Below are positions 45,601 to 56,999 of a stretch of DNA of 64,000 nt, one piece after another (positions within the stretch are counted from its first letter, which is position 1; each line of letters starts with the position of its first letter). The DNA is from Aporrectodea caliginosa. Taxonomy: Eukaryota > Annelida > Clitellata > Crassiclitellata > Lumbricidae. The DNA lies in NCBI GenBank assembly GCA_020284085.1, contig JACEVL010000130.1, positions 1,545,908 to 1,609,907 on the forward strand. The letters run 5' to 3'. Position numbers and translations under genes: made by a program. The notes under the pieces were generated by a model, which saw only the letters and a list, made by a program, of their open reading frames with translations, made no database searches and was not told where the DNA came from.

Positions 45601-47264
45601 TAATGAAGCGATGATTAGGAGGACGAGGAGGAGGGAAGAGGAGGAAGAGGAGGAGGAGGGAGGAGGATGCTGCTGATGAGGCTGATGCTGTTGAGTCCTG
45701 ATGATGATAGTTTGTAAACAATGATTCTGGCTTTGGTGAGAATATACGGCGTCTGTAACTAAATCGTGGGATTTAAGATTACATTTGATACGAAGGCGTC
45801 GTTAAAATTCGGTCATGATAGGCGGGCATTTGGTGAAGACAAGGCCAATAGGCCATGGCAAAAAAGTACAGGATAGAAGAGATGCACCGCAGTCAGCTGC
45901 ATGCATAATTATGTCTTTCCTCTATGCACATGTGAGATTGTTTAACGGGTTTTTGTAGATATATAGCCTATAATTATATAAAAGATGCATGGCCCCTTTA
46001 ATCTCCATGTTGAGAACACTATTATATAGCGCTGCCAATGCATGTGTATATGCGCGTGTGATGCATGTGTGCATTTACGTATAGGTGTGTATGCATGTGC
46101 GTTTGTATACGTGTGCTTATCTATGCGTTTATGTATGCATGTATGTATATTATGTGCATGTGTATGCCTGCGTGTATACGCGTTATACGTAAATTGTGTC
46201 ATATATAGCTATAGTCACATAAATTGACTGTTAACCTGAAATGTGTGTTGCTGAGTCGTTAGTTAAGATTGTCTTTTTCGTTCTTTTATACACTTAGTTT
46301 AGACCATGGCAGTTACGTACATTGACTTCCCTCATGATGCAGCACTGTCACCTTAGGGGCCCTACTTAGCGGGACCGTATATATAGGGAGCCCGTTCACT
46401 TCACTGCGTGACCTACCTCAAGACTACGTCAACGACTAACTGTTTAAGAATAAATTGACACAGTTCTTTGAATGTTTCTCCTTTCTTTTAACACAGTTAT
46501 TTCAAACGTACAATCAAAGTTCTTATCAATACAGCTCAACTGTAACTTCTAACATACAGCTCTCTACTGCATTAAAACATCTACTACACTGTAAGTTCAA
46601 ATTCACTTTCATCAGCAATTTCTAAGTTTGGCGCTTGCACGTGTAGAGAATCTATCGTCAGCCAAAGTTTAGGCTACTTTAGGCCAAACGCCGCTAGCCG
46701 ACAGCGCAATAAGGCCTAAGACTAAAACGCTTAACAATCGATACATCAACCTGAACACCTGTGCTCATTATGTATGCAAAACATTAGTTCACAGTCACCA
46801 AATGAAATGAGTTGATTTTGATATGTATGTACGCATGCATGTATACATGTCTGAGTGCATGCATGTCGAAATGTATGTATGCAAGGTATGCATTTGCATG
46901 GGAATAGTATATTTTGCTGAAATGTATCGGTGCGTGAGATGAAGATTGTTATCAGCTGATTGTCGACTGCTTTTGAGGAGATGATGGAGAGTAGAGATTA
47001 GAGGTCGAAGGGTTTGATAAATTATCATTGATGTGCACTGGACCATATATCTTTCGGAGGCGGCAGAGATATAATCGCCCCTCTGACCTGTCTTTGCCTT
47101 CGGCCTCGGAAGCCGTCGTGCCTTCGGAGTCAGTCGACCGGAGCGGAGCAGCAGCTCTCCCTCGATGACGAGATAAGGATCAGCAGTGGTCACGTTCCAC
47201 TGCATGCACAGCCGAAGGCGACAACAGCGCAACCGTTGAAGGGGAATAGGAGACAGACAGACAT

Positions 47265-47299
<35 letters not shown>

Positions 47300-47640
47300 T
47301 AGACAAAGAGACAAAGAGAGACAGAGAGACAAAGACACATTGACAGAGAGAGGGAGAGACAGCGAGAGAGACAGAGAGAGTGTGAGCGAGCGAGAGAGTC
47401 AGAGAGAGCGAGACAGACAGACAGACAGGCATATAGACACACACAGACTAAGAGATAAAGAGAGACAGAGAGATTGGAAGTAGAGAGCATTGATCGGTTT
47501 GTCTTCGACACGTAGAGAGAGCGATACGTCGTCATTCGCTGGACCTGTTGACCCATCACTGCAGTCACCGACAGTCATTCATGATTGCACCTAGAGATGG
47601 ACTCATCTAATGTATACGAGATAGGGATCAGCGCCAGTCG
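45601..47640. other. Non-coding stretch with TG/ATG and GACA/GAGA repeats
   Basis: TG-rich GTATGCATGTG-type repeats at 46.03-46.19 kb, ACATGCATG-type repeats near 46.83-46.89 kb, (ACAG)n at about 47250-47300 and GAGA-rich DNA to 47480. The 257-residue minus-strand open frame crossing it is mostly poly-Ser/Leu/Cys from the repeat. Confidence 0.5.
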
Positions 47641-47687
47641 TTAATTGTCTGTCTGGCATCAATCGCCGCTCAATCGATCGAAACATA

Positions 47688-47978
47688 CCCCTCCTCCTCC
47701 TACTCCTCCTCCTCTCCTCCTCCTCCTCCTCCTCCTCCTCCTCCCTCCTACGTCTCCTCCTCCTGCTCCTCCCTCGTCCTTCTCCTCCCTCCTCCTTCTC
47801 CTCCCTCCTCCTCCTCCTCCTCTTGCTCTTCTCCTCCTGCTCCTGCTCCTCCTCTTCCTCCTTCTCCTCCTGCTCCTCCTCTTTCTCTTCCTCCTTCTCC
47901 TCCTGCTTCTCCTCCTCTTGATCTTCCTCCTTCTCCTCCTGCTCCTGCTCCTCTTCCTCCTCTTCCTCCTCTTCCTAC
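47688..47978 (+). repeat. 290-bp (CTC/CCT)n pyrimidine tract
   Basis: Same composition as 44655-45125, on the same strand, about 2.6 kb away. Confidence 0.95.
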
Positions 47979-48579
47979 ATCGCTCATCATCATCGACGCT
48001 TTCCTATTATATTAGGAGTGCCATGCAGTTCTTTCTGCTGTTCTATGGTTTTACCTTCTGCACGATTGGCTGCTGTTGCCCCGCATGTGCACATGTATAC
48101 GGTTAGAAATACATGCACATAAAATGGGAAAGTATATATACATGAACGCGATTATCGTTCAAACCTCCTCACTACACAATAATAAGGCATCTGCATGTCT
48201 ATAGGCCTATATGTATACATGCGAATGTTTTGGTTCGTTGTGGTATAATTTCCTGAGGTGTAAGGCGATGCTGACGTATAACATGCATCTCAGACGTAAA
48301 TATGAAGTTTGTGTATATGCAATGACATATCTATCGTGTTTATATAAACACCCATTTTCCCAGATGTTCCTTCCAGCGTTTAATATACATACATAAACAT
48401 ATATTATATATAATATATTTTATATATATATATAAATATAAATATATACGAGCGCAATAAGCCAGACTCAGTTGTGAAACCGGTTTAGCCAGACATTGCA
48501 ATTTCAAAAAGAAACCGTACACACACACACACACACACACACACAAATTACGAAGAAAAGAAACGCAGTCCCTTGTGCT

Positions 48580-48800
48580 AGCCTGAGAATCAGCCATGGA
48601 TATTATGAAGTGTTAGCGACTTCATTTTCTTAGTCTCGGCATACGAGAGGCTGGGTTGCCAGTCCTGTCCCTCGGCGACTCATCTTCCAACCGACACGTA
48701 TGGTCAGTGTATGCTCATAGCTGAATTGGCGAGGGAAGCAGGTGGAGCAGACGACTCGAACCAAATGTCTGCCCTGGCAGGGATTTGAACCCTTGCATAA
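48580..48800 (-). mobile_element. SINE family C copy with B box
   Basis: Starts CAGCCATGGATATTATGAAGT and ends at GGCAGGGATTTGAACCC, whose complement GGGTTCAAATCCC is an RNA polymerase III B-box match. It includes GTATGGTCAGTGTATGCTCA, shared with the 13.2 kb fragment. Confidence 0.6.
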
Positions 48801-48899
48801 TGTTGCCTTGCATAATGTTGCTGGTATATGCCAGAATGCACTGTACATGACTGAATGCGCCAGTAGTGTATTATGTATAGGCCAGGCCTATATATGTAT

Positions 48900-50500
48900 C
48901 ATGTAGCCTATGCTGCGATATTGAAGAATATAGCCTGTGTTCTTCTGCGTATACATGCAGCTGTATTTATAATCTTGCACACAACATGTGCACAGATAAT
49001 AAAAATAATACCGGTAATATCAAGACAAGTTATATAGCGCTTTGGATATCCGAGACCGACCACAAGAGTGCTATTCATGAATTGAGATGGCACCAGTCAA
49101 CTCATATGTTAAAAAGTAAACAATTAAGTTAGACATTTTACGGCATGCTTAGAAATAGAACCATAATTATACTGATTGGATCTGTAAGTTCTTATAATTA
49201 AAGCTAAGCTATATAATCATCAGAAAAATAATTCTTCTGACCTGTGCTAGAGGTTAAGAACAACGGCTGCGCTGAGACGAACATCTTTGCAACTGGAGAC
49301 AGGCTGCTGCTGCTGCTGTTGTTGTTGGTGTTGGTGGTGGCGGCGGTGATGGTGATAGTACTGAGTCTCAGAATGAGCTTTGGTCACCTCTAGGTAATTA
49401 CTTGGTCACTCGCTATCCTATAGGTTGGTTTGAGTACATCCGTCTGCAGGTTGATTCGAGTATCTTTAGAGTCGCAGGTGCGAGTGTATACGCTCTCCAA
49501 GAGTTCAGTCTAATTTGAGAACCGTCAACGCGGGGATCTCTTGTATTCCTTTGGACAAGTGCCGGTTTGGTCCTTTTCAAGATCTCTACTACCAATCGCC
49601 GAAGTAGACCCACTTACGGTGGTGGTCGAAGGACGCAAGTGGACCTGTGCAGTGAAGCATCCGAAGTTGGGTGAAATTTATTAAGGCAGTCTCCTTCTAT
49701 AGCTCCTTATTTATTAAGCGCCTTTGCATTTGCTGTTGGCTTCATCATAGGCACTATATAACAGACACCTGCAGAACAATTTCCGACAAGCATTCATATA
49801 TCTAACGATGTAGACGTCAACGCCCAAACCAAAGTAATTAATGTAGAGAGCCGTCTGTAAGTGATCGATAGCCTAAGTTGGCTGAAGTCCCGTGTCTTTC
49901 AACAGTCGGTCAATTTCATGCAATAGCTTTAATTAATGTTTTGTTATTCGCGTAATTGAAACTGGATGGGTTCAAAGTTCGTGATTGTGTTCGTATACAT
50001 AGGTCTCGCCAACCGACCCTGAAGGGTGCATCTGGATGTAGTTGGCTTAGGTTTCGGCTAAATTGACCCAGCGTGGTCGACAGAGCATGCTATTGTATTG
50101 TATTCGACAGAAACTAATCAACCTATTAATTAATGAGGTCGACTTTTGTTCCCATCGACTGTTGACAGCTCGCTTGACAGTTGACGTATAAAGGTAGAAG
50201 GCATTAGACGTACATGCAAACGGTTGGTCGAAGGCACTTTAGAGCAGTATCAGAATCACTCTTACACTTGGTTAAGACTTAGGTTCTTTAAACTGTTGCG
50301 TGTCTTTTCAATGTCACTTTGCATCTTTTCCTGCTGTGGAACTTTACATCTGGAGGTCGAAAACAAATCACCAACTTAAATCCAAGCACACATCGCAAAC
50401 AGACGAACGACAACCAGTGTACGTGTAGGCTACCAGTGCTTCAGAAAAGGCAAACAGTTCTATTAAATACACAAAGAAATTGAGGCGGTTTAGACCGACT
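48900..50500. other. Non-coding stretch
   Basis: Holds TATATAGCGC-type SINE-like fragments (49.03 and 49.70 kb) and a TGCTGTTGTTGTTGG-type repeat at 49.31-49.34 kb. No exon recognised. Confidence 0.4.
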
Positions 50501-50727
50501 CTCGTTCGTTGGCTCCTCGCTTAGTCTAAGACGGTCGAAGCAGAGAGCGATGTTTTGCGATATCAATTACATCGACCGTTCTTCTCTTCGTGCTTTCAGC
50601 TCATCGTCGACAGCTCATCGTTTTACGATATCCATTCATCTTGGGTCGCAGTCCCGCAGCGAATCGAATTCAGACGAACGTCGACCGAAAGACGGCGCTG
50701 CCTCTGATTATCAGACGATAGACACAC

Positions 50728-50762
50728 ACAGACGGACGGACGGACGGACGGACGGACGGACA
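50728..50762 (+). repeat. (GGAC)n microsatellite
   Basis: About seven GGAC units between ACACACACAG and an AGAAGGACAGGCGG stretch. Confidence 0.9.
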
Positions 50763-50939
50763 GAAGGACAGGCGGACGGAGGGAAGGAGGAACTGACGGG
50801 GGGTCACTGCTTCTCTCGCCCCTAAGTCAACAGACGCCGCCGCCGCCGAATAAACCAACATAAGCGCACCTAGGAGGCCAGCTGCAGAGGCACGGGGTAA
50901 GGCCCGACAACCCCCGTCTGCTGCTCCGCCTTCTCCCTG

Positions 50940-51025
50940 TCCTCTCACCTCCTTCTCTTCTCTCCTTCGCAGATGAAGACAGCGATGTTTCTATTGGTTG
51001 GCGTTAGCCCCGCCTCCGTTTTAGC
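50940..51025 (-). promoter_or_regulatory. CCAAT/GC-box promoter-like island
   Basis: An inverted CCAAT box (ATTGG, 50993-50997) and a GC box (CCCCGCC, about 51008-51014) lie in a CpG-richer segment. Read on the minus strand the order is GC box then CCAAT, followed about 45 nt later by a good donor GGAG|GTGAGA (about 50946). It could be the promoter and first non-coding exon of a minus-strand gene. The target is unknown. Confidence 0.35.
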
Positions 51026-51164
51026 ACACCGTCGTCAGCCTCTGCCGCCATCTGGCGAAGAAGACAGAGTGTAAAATTTAAATGTAAATCTGCGAAATAG
51101 GCAAGTTTGGTAGATTTCGGTTTCAAGTCAGAATAGGGGAGTTATCGTATTAGTTATCGTAAAC

Positions 51165-51318
51165 TCGAAATTTATAAAGCACTATGTTTAAAGCTAAGTT
51201 CAGAGGACCAGCTTACTCACGAGCGTTTCATCGTGTCAGAGGACAGAGGCCAGAGGGATTGTGGCGGTTGCCAGTGAACCAGATCGTAATCGTAATCGTA
51301 AGCTCCAAACTTTTAACA
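51165..51318 (+). mobile_element. SINE family D copy
   Basis: ACCAGCTTACTCACGAGCG precedes TGGCGGTTGCCAGTGAACC and a tail of ATCGTAATCGTAATCGTAAG. The same blocks occur in the opposite order at 53235-53480, suggesting a tandem or dimeric repeat unit. Confidence 0.6.
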
Positions 51319-51499
51319 AAAAATTTGGCATCTAAAATACACCTTTCGGTGCAGTGCTTTTTTCATCCGGAACGGTCCGGAGCGGCGTTCCGGGACCTTT
51401 TTCAGCTATTAAAACTAATTTAGTAAATTAAAATTTTTACTAAAAATTATTTTAAATATTACTATGTAGACACTTTAATTTAATTTCAGTGCTTTCAGT

Positions 51500-51544
51500 G
51501 TATATATATACACATGTATATATATATATATATGATATATATAT

Positions 51545-51575
<31 letters not shown>

Positions 51576-51645
51576 ATATATATATATTGTATATGATATA
51601 TATATTATATATATTATATATAATTATATTATATATTATATATCC
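51500..51645. repeat. TA-rich microsatellite
   Basis: About 145 bp of TATATATA interspersed with TATAATATA and GTATA, strongly self-complementary. Confidence 0.95.
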
Positions 51646-51659
51646 TTCACAAAAGCAAT

Positions 51660-52250
51660 GCAACCCTACTCTAGGCCCTACTCTTGCCTAAAGCTATTTA
51701 AAGACGGTAAAAGAAAAATTAATGTGAAAGTGTTAACGGCCAGTGATAATGAATAGGCCTACCAACAAACATATATCCTTTTCCTGGACATTTTTCTTTG
51801 TGAAGAAAGTCAGCAAGAAATTATCCTTCTAACCCTGACACAACATGGGGCTGGGCCAAAAAGATATAAAATAGATCATTGGGATGAATTTTACGTCTGT
51901 TGTTACCATGTTATTTGGAACCCTTCACTCCTTATGACCTTATCTATAGGTCAAGTTTGAAGTCGGCCTCTGGCTTGCGAAAATAAAAAATTTAGAGATA
52001 TATTTTCTAAATAAGTGTATTTAAGGACATCTTAGGGGTTTTTCTATACCAAGCTGAAGTTTTGGAGTCAATGTGGCTATAGTTAGTTAGTTAGAATGAC
52101 TTTAAGTGTTTAAAGTCTTTAATGAACCATCTAGCTACACAGACGAAGGTGCCTGGTAAGGACACTGGCCATGATTTGCGCACAATCTATAGATCTGTTA
52201 TTAGCTATTTGCAGTGTGGCTATACTACTATAAGAATAGGACTTTTCATT
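51660..52250. other. Non-coding stretch
   Basis: No splice-bounded frame recognised. It ends at the (ATG)n tail of the SINE B copy. Confidence 0.35.
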
Positions 52251-52254
52251 TGAT

Positions 52255-52493
52255 GATGATGATGATGATGATGCTGAGTTCTCTACCACAAGGCAAATCC
52301 ATTGGGTTTTTTATGCCACCCGGGGGATTATATGATTGAGGTGGTTTCCCATTGCCTTCCTGCTTCCTCACAGACAATTAAGGGTGAGCAACTTGTCCAG
52401 GGTCGCTACACAGTTGCTTCAACTTGCTTGAGGTAGATTCAACCTGCGACGGTTACAAGGCAGAGAACATACCGCTACACCACCTCGTCCCTG
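52255..52493 (-). mobile_element. SINE family B copy
   Basis: On the minus strand: GGGACGAGGTGGTGTAGCGG (A-box-like), GCAGGTTGAATCTACC (B-box-like), then GTAGCGACCCTGGACAAGTT. It ends in an (ATC)n tail. This matches the SINE at 20652-20882 along the head and body. Confidence 0.75.
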
Positions 52494-53234
52494 TATATCA
52501 TTGTGTATCATTTCATAAAAAATACTCACTTAGAAGTTAGAAGTCAGAAGAAATAAAGTAGGCTAAATGAATCAACTCGCAACGTAGGCTATAATTATTA
52601 CTCCTAGGCATATATTTTCATTTGAAATGTCCGCCACACACTGACTGGACAGGTCAGAGAGGGCTAGAGATGGGCCATCCCGAAAGTTGAGCCAGATAAC
52701 GGCCGAAGCGATGACACACATGATGCAGGTTGCAGGCTTGCACCGGAGAACTGTGCCAGTCTGGGCCGCCGTGTCATTAGCGAAGCAACGTCAGGCCCAG
52801 GGTTCTCACCCCCATGTTTGGCCGGTATATCGCGTAAGCCGTTGGCCCGTTGGCTGTAGACTCGTAAGGGTACAGCTGCCTTGATACATGGACGCCTGGC
52901 AAGATCTTTCCAGTGGAGGAATCTTGGACGCCTGGTATACCAGGGTCCGTGCCTTGATATAACGGGGTCTCCAACCCCACCCCACCCCATGGCAGTGCAG
53001 GCTGTGCAGTAAGTGTTCTGTTGTACAAGGCGTTTGCTACTGTTATGGAAACATAAGAGAATTTCGATCCCACGATAATGGTTTAATGTGGGTTAATATT
53101 ATCACAATCATACAGGAGAAAAGATATATCATGAAAAAATGAAACCCCCCCACTTTCGGCCAAAATCGGTCAAACCCCCCCACTTTTGAAGTTCGATGGA
53201 GATCGGTCTCCAAACCCCCCCATTGGTAGACGCC

Positions 53235-53480
53235 ACTGGTGGCGGTTGCCAGTGAACCAGATCGTAATCGTAATCGTAAGCTCCAAACTTTTAAAGCGCC
53301 ACTCGAAAGCCAAGAGCAGGGCACCAGCTTACTCACGAGCGCTGTCAGAGGGATTGTCCAAAACAGTAGTCCGAAGGAGGTCCGCGTCCGGTTTCCAAAG
53401 GATTAGAGGGGCAGTGGGGCTGTTAAGGCGGATGTCGTTTAGGTCGAGAGTTGGATTAGGAGGCAGAGCAGCTGCTAATT
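53235..53480 (+). mobile_element. SINE family D copy, longer
   Basis: TGGCGGTTGCCAGTGAACC, ATCGTAATCGTAATCGTAAG, then CTCCAAACTTTTAAAGCGCC and ACCAGCTTACTCACGAGCG. It extends through AGGGATTGTCC to the GCAGAGCAGCTGCTAATTAA end. Confidence 0.6.
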
Positions 53481-53564
53481 AATGTACTCGATTTTATATA
53501 GCGACCGTAGGCTAGGCCTATGCCATATGGCCTCGACCCTGCTCATGATTTGTCAATGAATTGC

Positions 53565-53735
53565 TTGGTTGAGAACCTTCATCACCGCTGCTCGTTGAAT
53601 GGGCGCCACGCCATTTAAGTTCCCCGTGTAAGGATCGAGCTAGCCCGAGATTTAAATCTCTGAAATAAACCGACATCGGGAAGCGAACCGCGATCCGCAC
53701 GCTCTCTTACACATTGGAGTAAGGGACGCAGCAGA
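53565..53735 (-). mobile_element. SINE family A copy
   Basis: The reverse complement reads GCGTCCCTTACTCC, GCGGTTCGCTTCCCG (B-box-like), TTTCAGAGATTTAAATCTCG, GGGCTAGC. This is the same order as at 31.9 kb and related to 20.5 kb. Confidence 0.65.
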
Positions 53736-53737
53736 GC

Positions 53738-54108
53738 TCGAGGGTACGCGTACCCTAAAATAGAATACGTTAAAATACGTACGTACCTTTCAAAAATAGA
53801 ATACGCGTATGGTACTTATTATACACGAAAATTTTATTTATGGTTTACTCGGTGACCCATAGCCTACGTATAATCTGACATTAGTGCATTAAGTGCAATG
53901 TATGCTGGATAAACATAGACCTACAATATAGCATTGCAGCAATTTACTACGCTGTATACTGGGTTGTGATTGTTTGCTTAAATTAAATTGAACATTCTTA
54001 TAATGAGCAATGACGTGATTAACGTATTTTTGCATTGTTTACGTACCCTAAAATAGGGTACGTTAAAATACGTACGTACCTTTCCAAAAATAGAATACGT
54101 ATGGTACG
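53738..54108 (+). repeat. Pair of about 75-bp direct repeats flanking 200 bp
   Basis: CCTAAAATAGAATACGTTAA and TACGTACGTACCTTTC plus AAAAATAGAATACG recur at 53.75-53.83 and 54.05-54.11 kb in the same orientation. The spacer is AT-rich. Possibly a miniature terminal-repeat element; no target duplication identified. Confidence 0.6.
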
Positions 54109-55039
54109 CAGGCGCGGATTTAGAGGGGGCGGAGCCGGCGTACGCCCCCTAAACCTGCAGCAAATGTTCTCAAACTAAACTGACCTAAAACTAATAATCA
54201 CTAATCTAATCAATCGTTTATTTGTAGCCAAACAACAATAAACAATAATATTACAAATCAGATTGCACTTTTAAGTATGGATTGTTGAATGCCACAATAT
54301 AACTGCAATTTGGGAATAGGATGTTTGAAGTAGCTGGACCGGCAGAATGGAGCTCTCTTACCGGAGCTCTCTTACCTACTTACCTGAGTTGCTAGCAGAC
54401 GTTGCCCACGTGACCAATGACTTTTGCCGTGACGTCATTCACAAAGTTCATGTACAGACAAAATTTACGTAAATAGAAATTGGTCAATTAAAAAATATGT
54501 CGAGTGGTCCGCCGTCAAAACTGCCGTTGGTACGACATAGGCCTATCTTAGGCCTAAATCTCAAAAGATGGCATATGATTATAATGTTGAAATTCGTCGT
54601 GCTGATTCTAGCCGCCGAAAGCGTTCAGCTGCCGATATTATGGACAAAAGCAAATCAAGGATATAGAACTAGGCCTACTCATATAATCATTCTCTTAACG
54701 CTCAGTGGCGTGCGGTCCATGGATGAGGCGCATGATCCATCCCTTGCTTATTGAATCTATTTTTATACAAATACTAGTGTATTCAATTTCTATCATTACT
54801 ATGTTAATTATCGTATGATAAATTGGCATCGACTATATTATTTTTAGTTGGGGGCAGCCAGGGCCGCCGAAAGGGGGAGGGGCAAATTCCCAGGGGCCCG
54901 GCGGTGTGAGGGGGCCCGGAGTGCCCGGGGAAAAAGTAAACAATGTAAGAAGTTTAACAAATACGAAGACATTCTGCATGTAGAATTGCGAGTTTGAAAA
55001 TTATTATTATTATACATTTATCAATGATATTGCAATATT

Positions 55040-56348
55040 TCAGCATTTGCACCAGAACATTTACCATTTCAGAACAACATAGTGTCATTAAATCCCAAAG
55101 AAGATGGCAATTGTCTATTTTCATCAATTTCTGACCAAATGAAGCTATGTCTCTGCAAAAACATAAGTCCAGTTACAATAAGAAGTGACATCGTTCAGTA
55201 TCTTTGTAAGAGAAATCCATGCAATGCTGGACATCGTTACACAGCTGGGGATTTTCTTCAAGTATATATTCGCCAAAGCGCAGCCGACGTCTAGAAGAGG
55301 CAGTACTTGATGCAAACCAAAGCAAATGCAGTGAGAATGAAAAAATTGTTAAACGAAAGGTCGGAATTTTCTGTGAGGCGAGATGGATTGAAAAGCACAC
55401 AACTCTGTCAAATTTCATGGAGCTGTTGCCTGCTTAGACGCAATCGGATCCATTGAAGCAGATTGGGACAGTAAGACGAGCACTGCTGCTTACGGACTTT
55501 TGAAGAGCATTACAGATCATGCATTTATCGTAAGCTTTCATATCGTTCACCATTTCTTTGGCTACGTCAAAGGACTCAGCGCAAAGTTGCAAGGCTCAAC
55601 TTTAGACGTGATCCAAGGATATGAAATGGTGACGAGTGTTAGAGCAGCACTAAACAATGCCCGACAGGATGACAGCGAATGGGAGCATGTTTTCCAGAAA
55701 GCTACTAAAATGGCAGAGACAGCTGGCGCTGGACCAATTACTGCACCACGAATATGCTCAAAACAGATTCACCGAAGCAACACACCCGCTGCAACGCCAG
55801 ATGAACATTTCAAACGAAACATTTATCTTTCATTTCTGGACAGTCTACTTCAGCAGTTTAGCCTACGATTTGGAGATCTTGCGAAACAAGCAATTCGTGG
55901 TCTAAGTCTCATTCCATCTAATGTTTCAAACATCGACGCACTCACTGCTGATGGTATACTTCATTACTATCATGATGACCTGCCTTCGCCGGATTCGTTT
56001 CATCAAGAGTTAAAGCTTTGGCAGCAGATGTGGAGAAACGCTGACAGCACACCAAGCACCCTGTCGGACACCCTCGCTGACAGCCGCTCCTGTCGTATTA
56101 TGTATCCAAATATTACCACAATAATTCACATTTTGCTGCTCACTTCTGTCACGGCTTGCAGTGTTGAACGAGCAAATTCTAGTCTGCGATTTGTGAAGTC
56201 GTGTTTCCGAAGTACAATGAACGAGGACAGATTTAATGCACTCATTTTATTGTTTGTCCACAAGGACATCAAGTTAGACATTGATGACATTATCAATGCC
56301 TATGCCAGAAAGCATCCACTGCTTAATCCACTGGCATGTGACACTTAA
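55040..56348 (+). pseudogene. hAT-family transposase remnant preceded by an OTU-like fragment
   Basis: From 55082 a frame reads NPKEDGNCLFSSISDQMKLC with VTIRSDIVQYLCKRNP, matching the catalytic-cysteine region of OTU peptidase-like domains (DGNCLF). After a frame change near 55265 comes CEARWIEKHTTLSNFMELL. Another shift near 55.42 kb leads into a 300-codon open frame: KSITDHAFIVSFHIVHHFFG, LQGSTLDVIQGYEMV, RSNTPAATPDEHFKR, and the C-terminal dimerisation block SVERANSSLRFVKSCFRSTM. This is the organisation of the hAT/p52rIPK (THAP12-like) transposase family. The frameshifts make it non-functional. GCGGAT(T/C)-type motifs at 54.11 and 56.58 kb may be its ends. Confidence 0.8.
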
Positions 56349-56999
56349 TTATTTTCTTTTTGGATCAAGGGTTGTATGATCAAAACCGATAACTGATTTA
56401 TAATCGTTTCACTGTTAACCTTCAGTGGAGACCAGTTGTTTTATATGAGAAACTATATATTTTTTTTAAGTTCCATAACATTTTCTATAAAAAGGATCAT
56501 TATAGTTTTGCGTGATCTAATTTCATATATATATATATATTTACGGGATTGGTAGTATTTACGCCCCCCCAACCAGAAATCCTGGATCCGCTCTCTAACA
56601 CAGAGGCGCATGAGACGCAGCCTACGCTCTAACCAATTTGTAACTGAGTTACATTTTTATCTCATTTGTAATCCCGAAATACATAGGCCTACCGTAAATT
56701 CAGATTACTCGCGTAACTTTAATCATATGAAAATCCTCGTGTCAAAATTCATCTTGTTTAACATAGAAGGGCACCAGCGTGGCAGATTGAAAGTTAAAGC
56801 AAGACGGGAAACCGCTGAGATGACCAGGCCTGCCACTTTCAAGGCTATCCAGTACTGGCTACAACCCAACGAGTCGCTAGATGGCACATCTGTGTTTGTG
56901 TTTGACGCTTTTGGCGCACCTTGTATTTGAAAGTGTCATGCTACTAAAACTAGAGTCCTGCTAATTATCCTTAAGTCCAAATCCTAGAGTGTGATTAAT

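Noticed and set aside
46795..47568. 257-codon minus-strand frame, one of the longest in the window
   Set aside because: Most of it is a (CTGT)n and CTCT repeat translation (LSVCLSVCL...); the rest shows no known domain.
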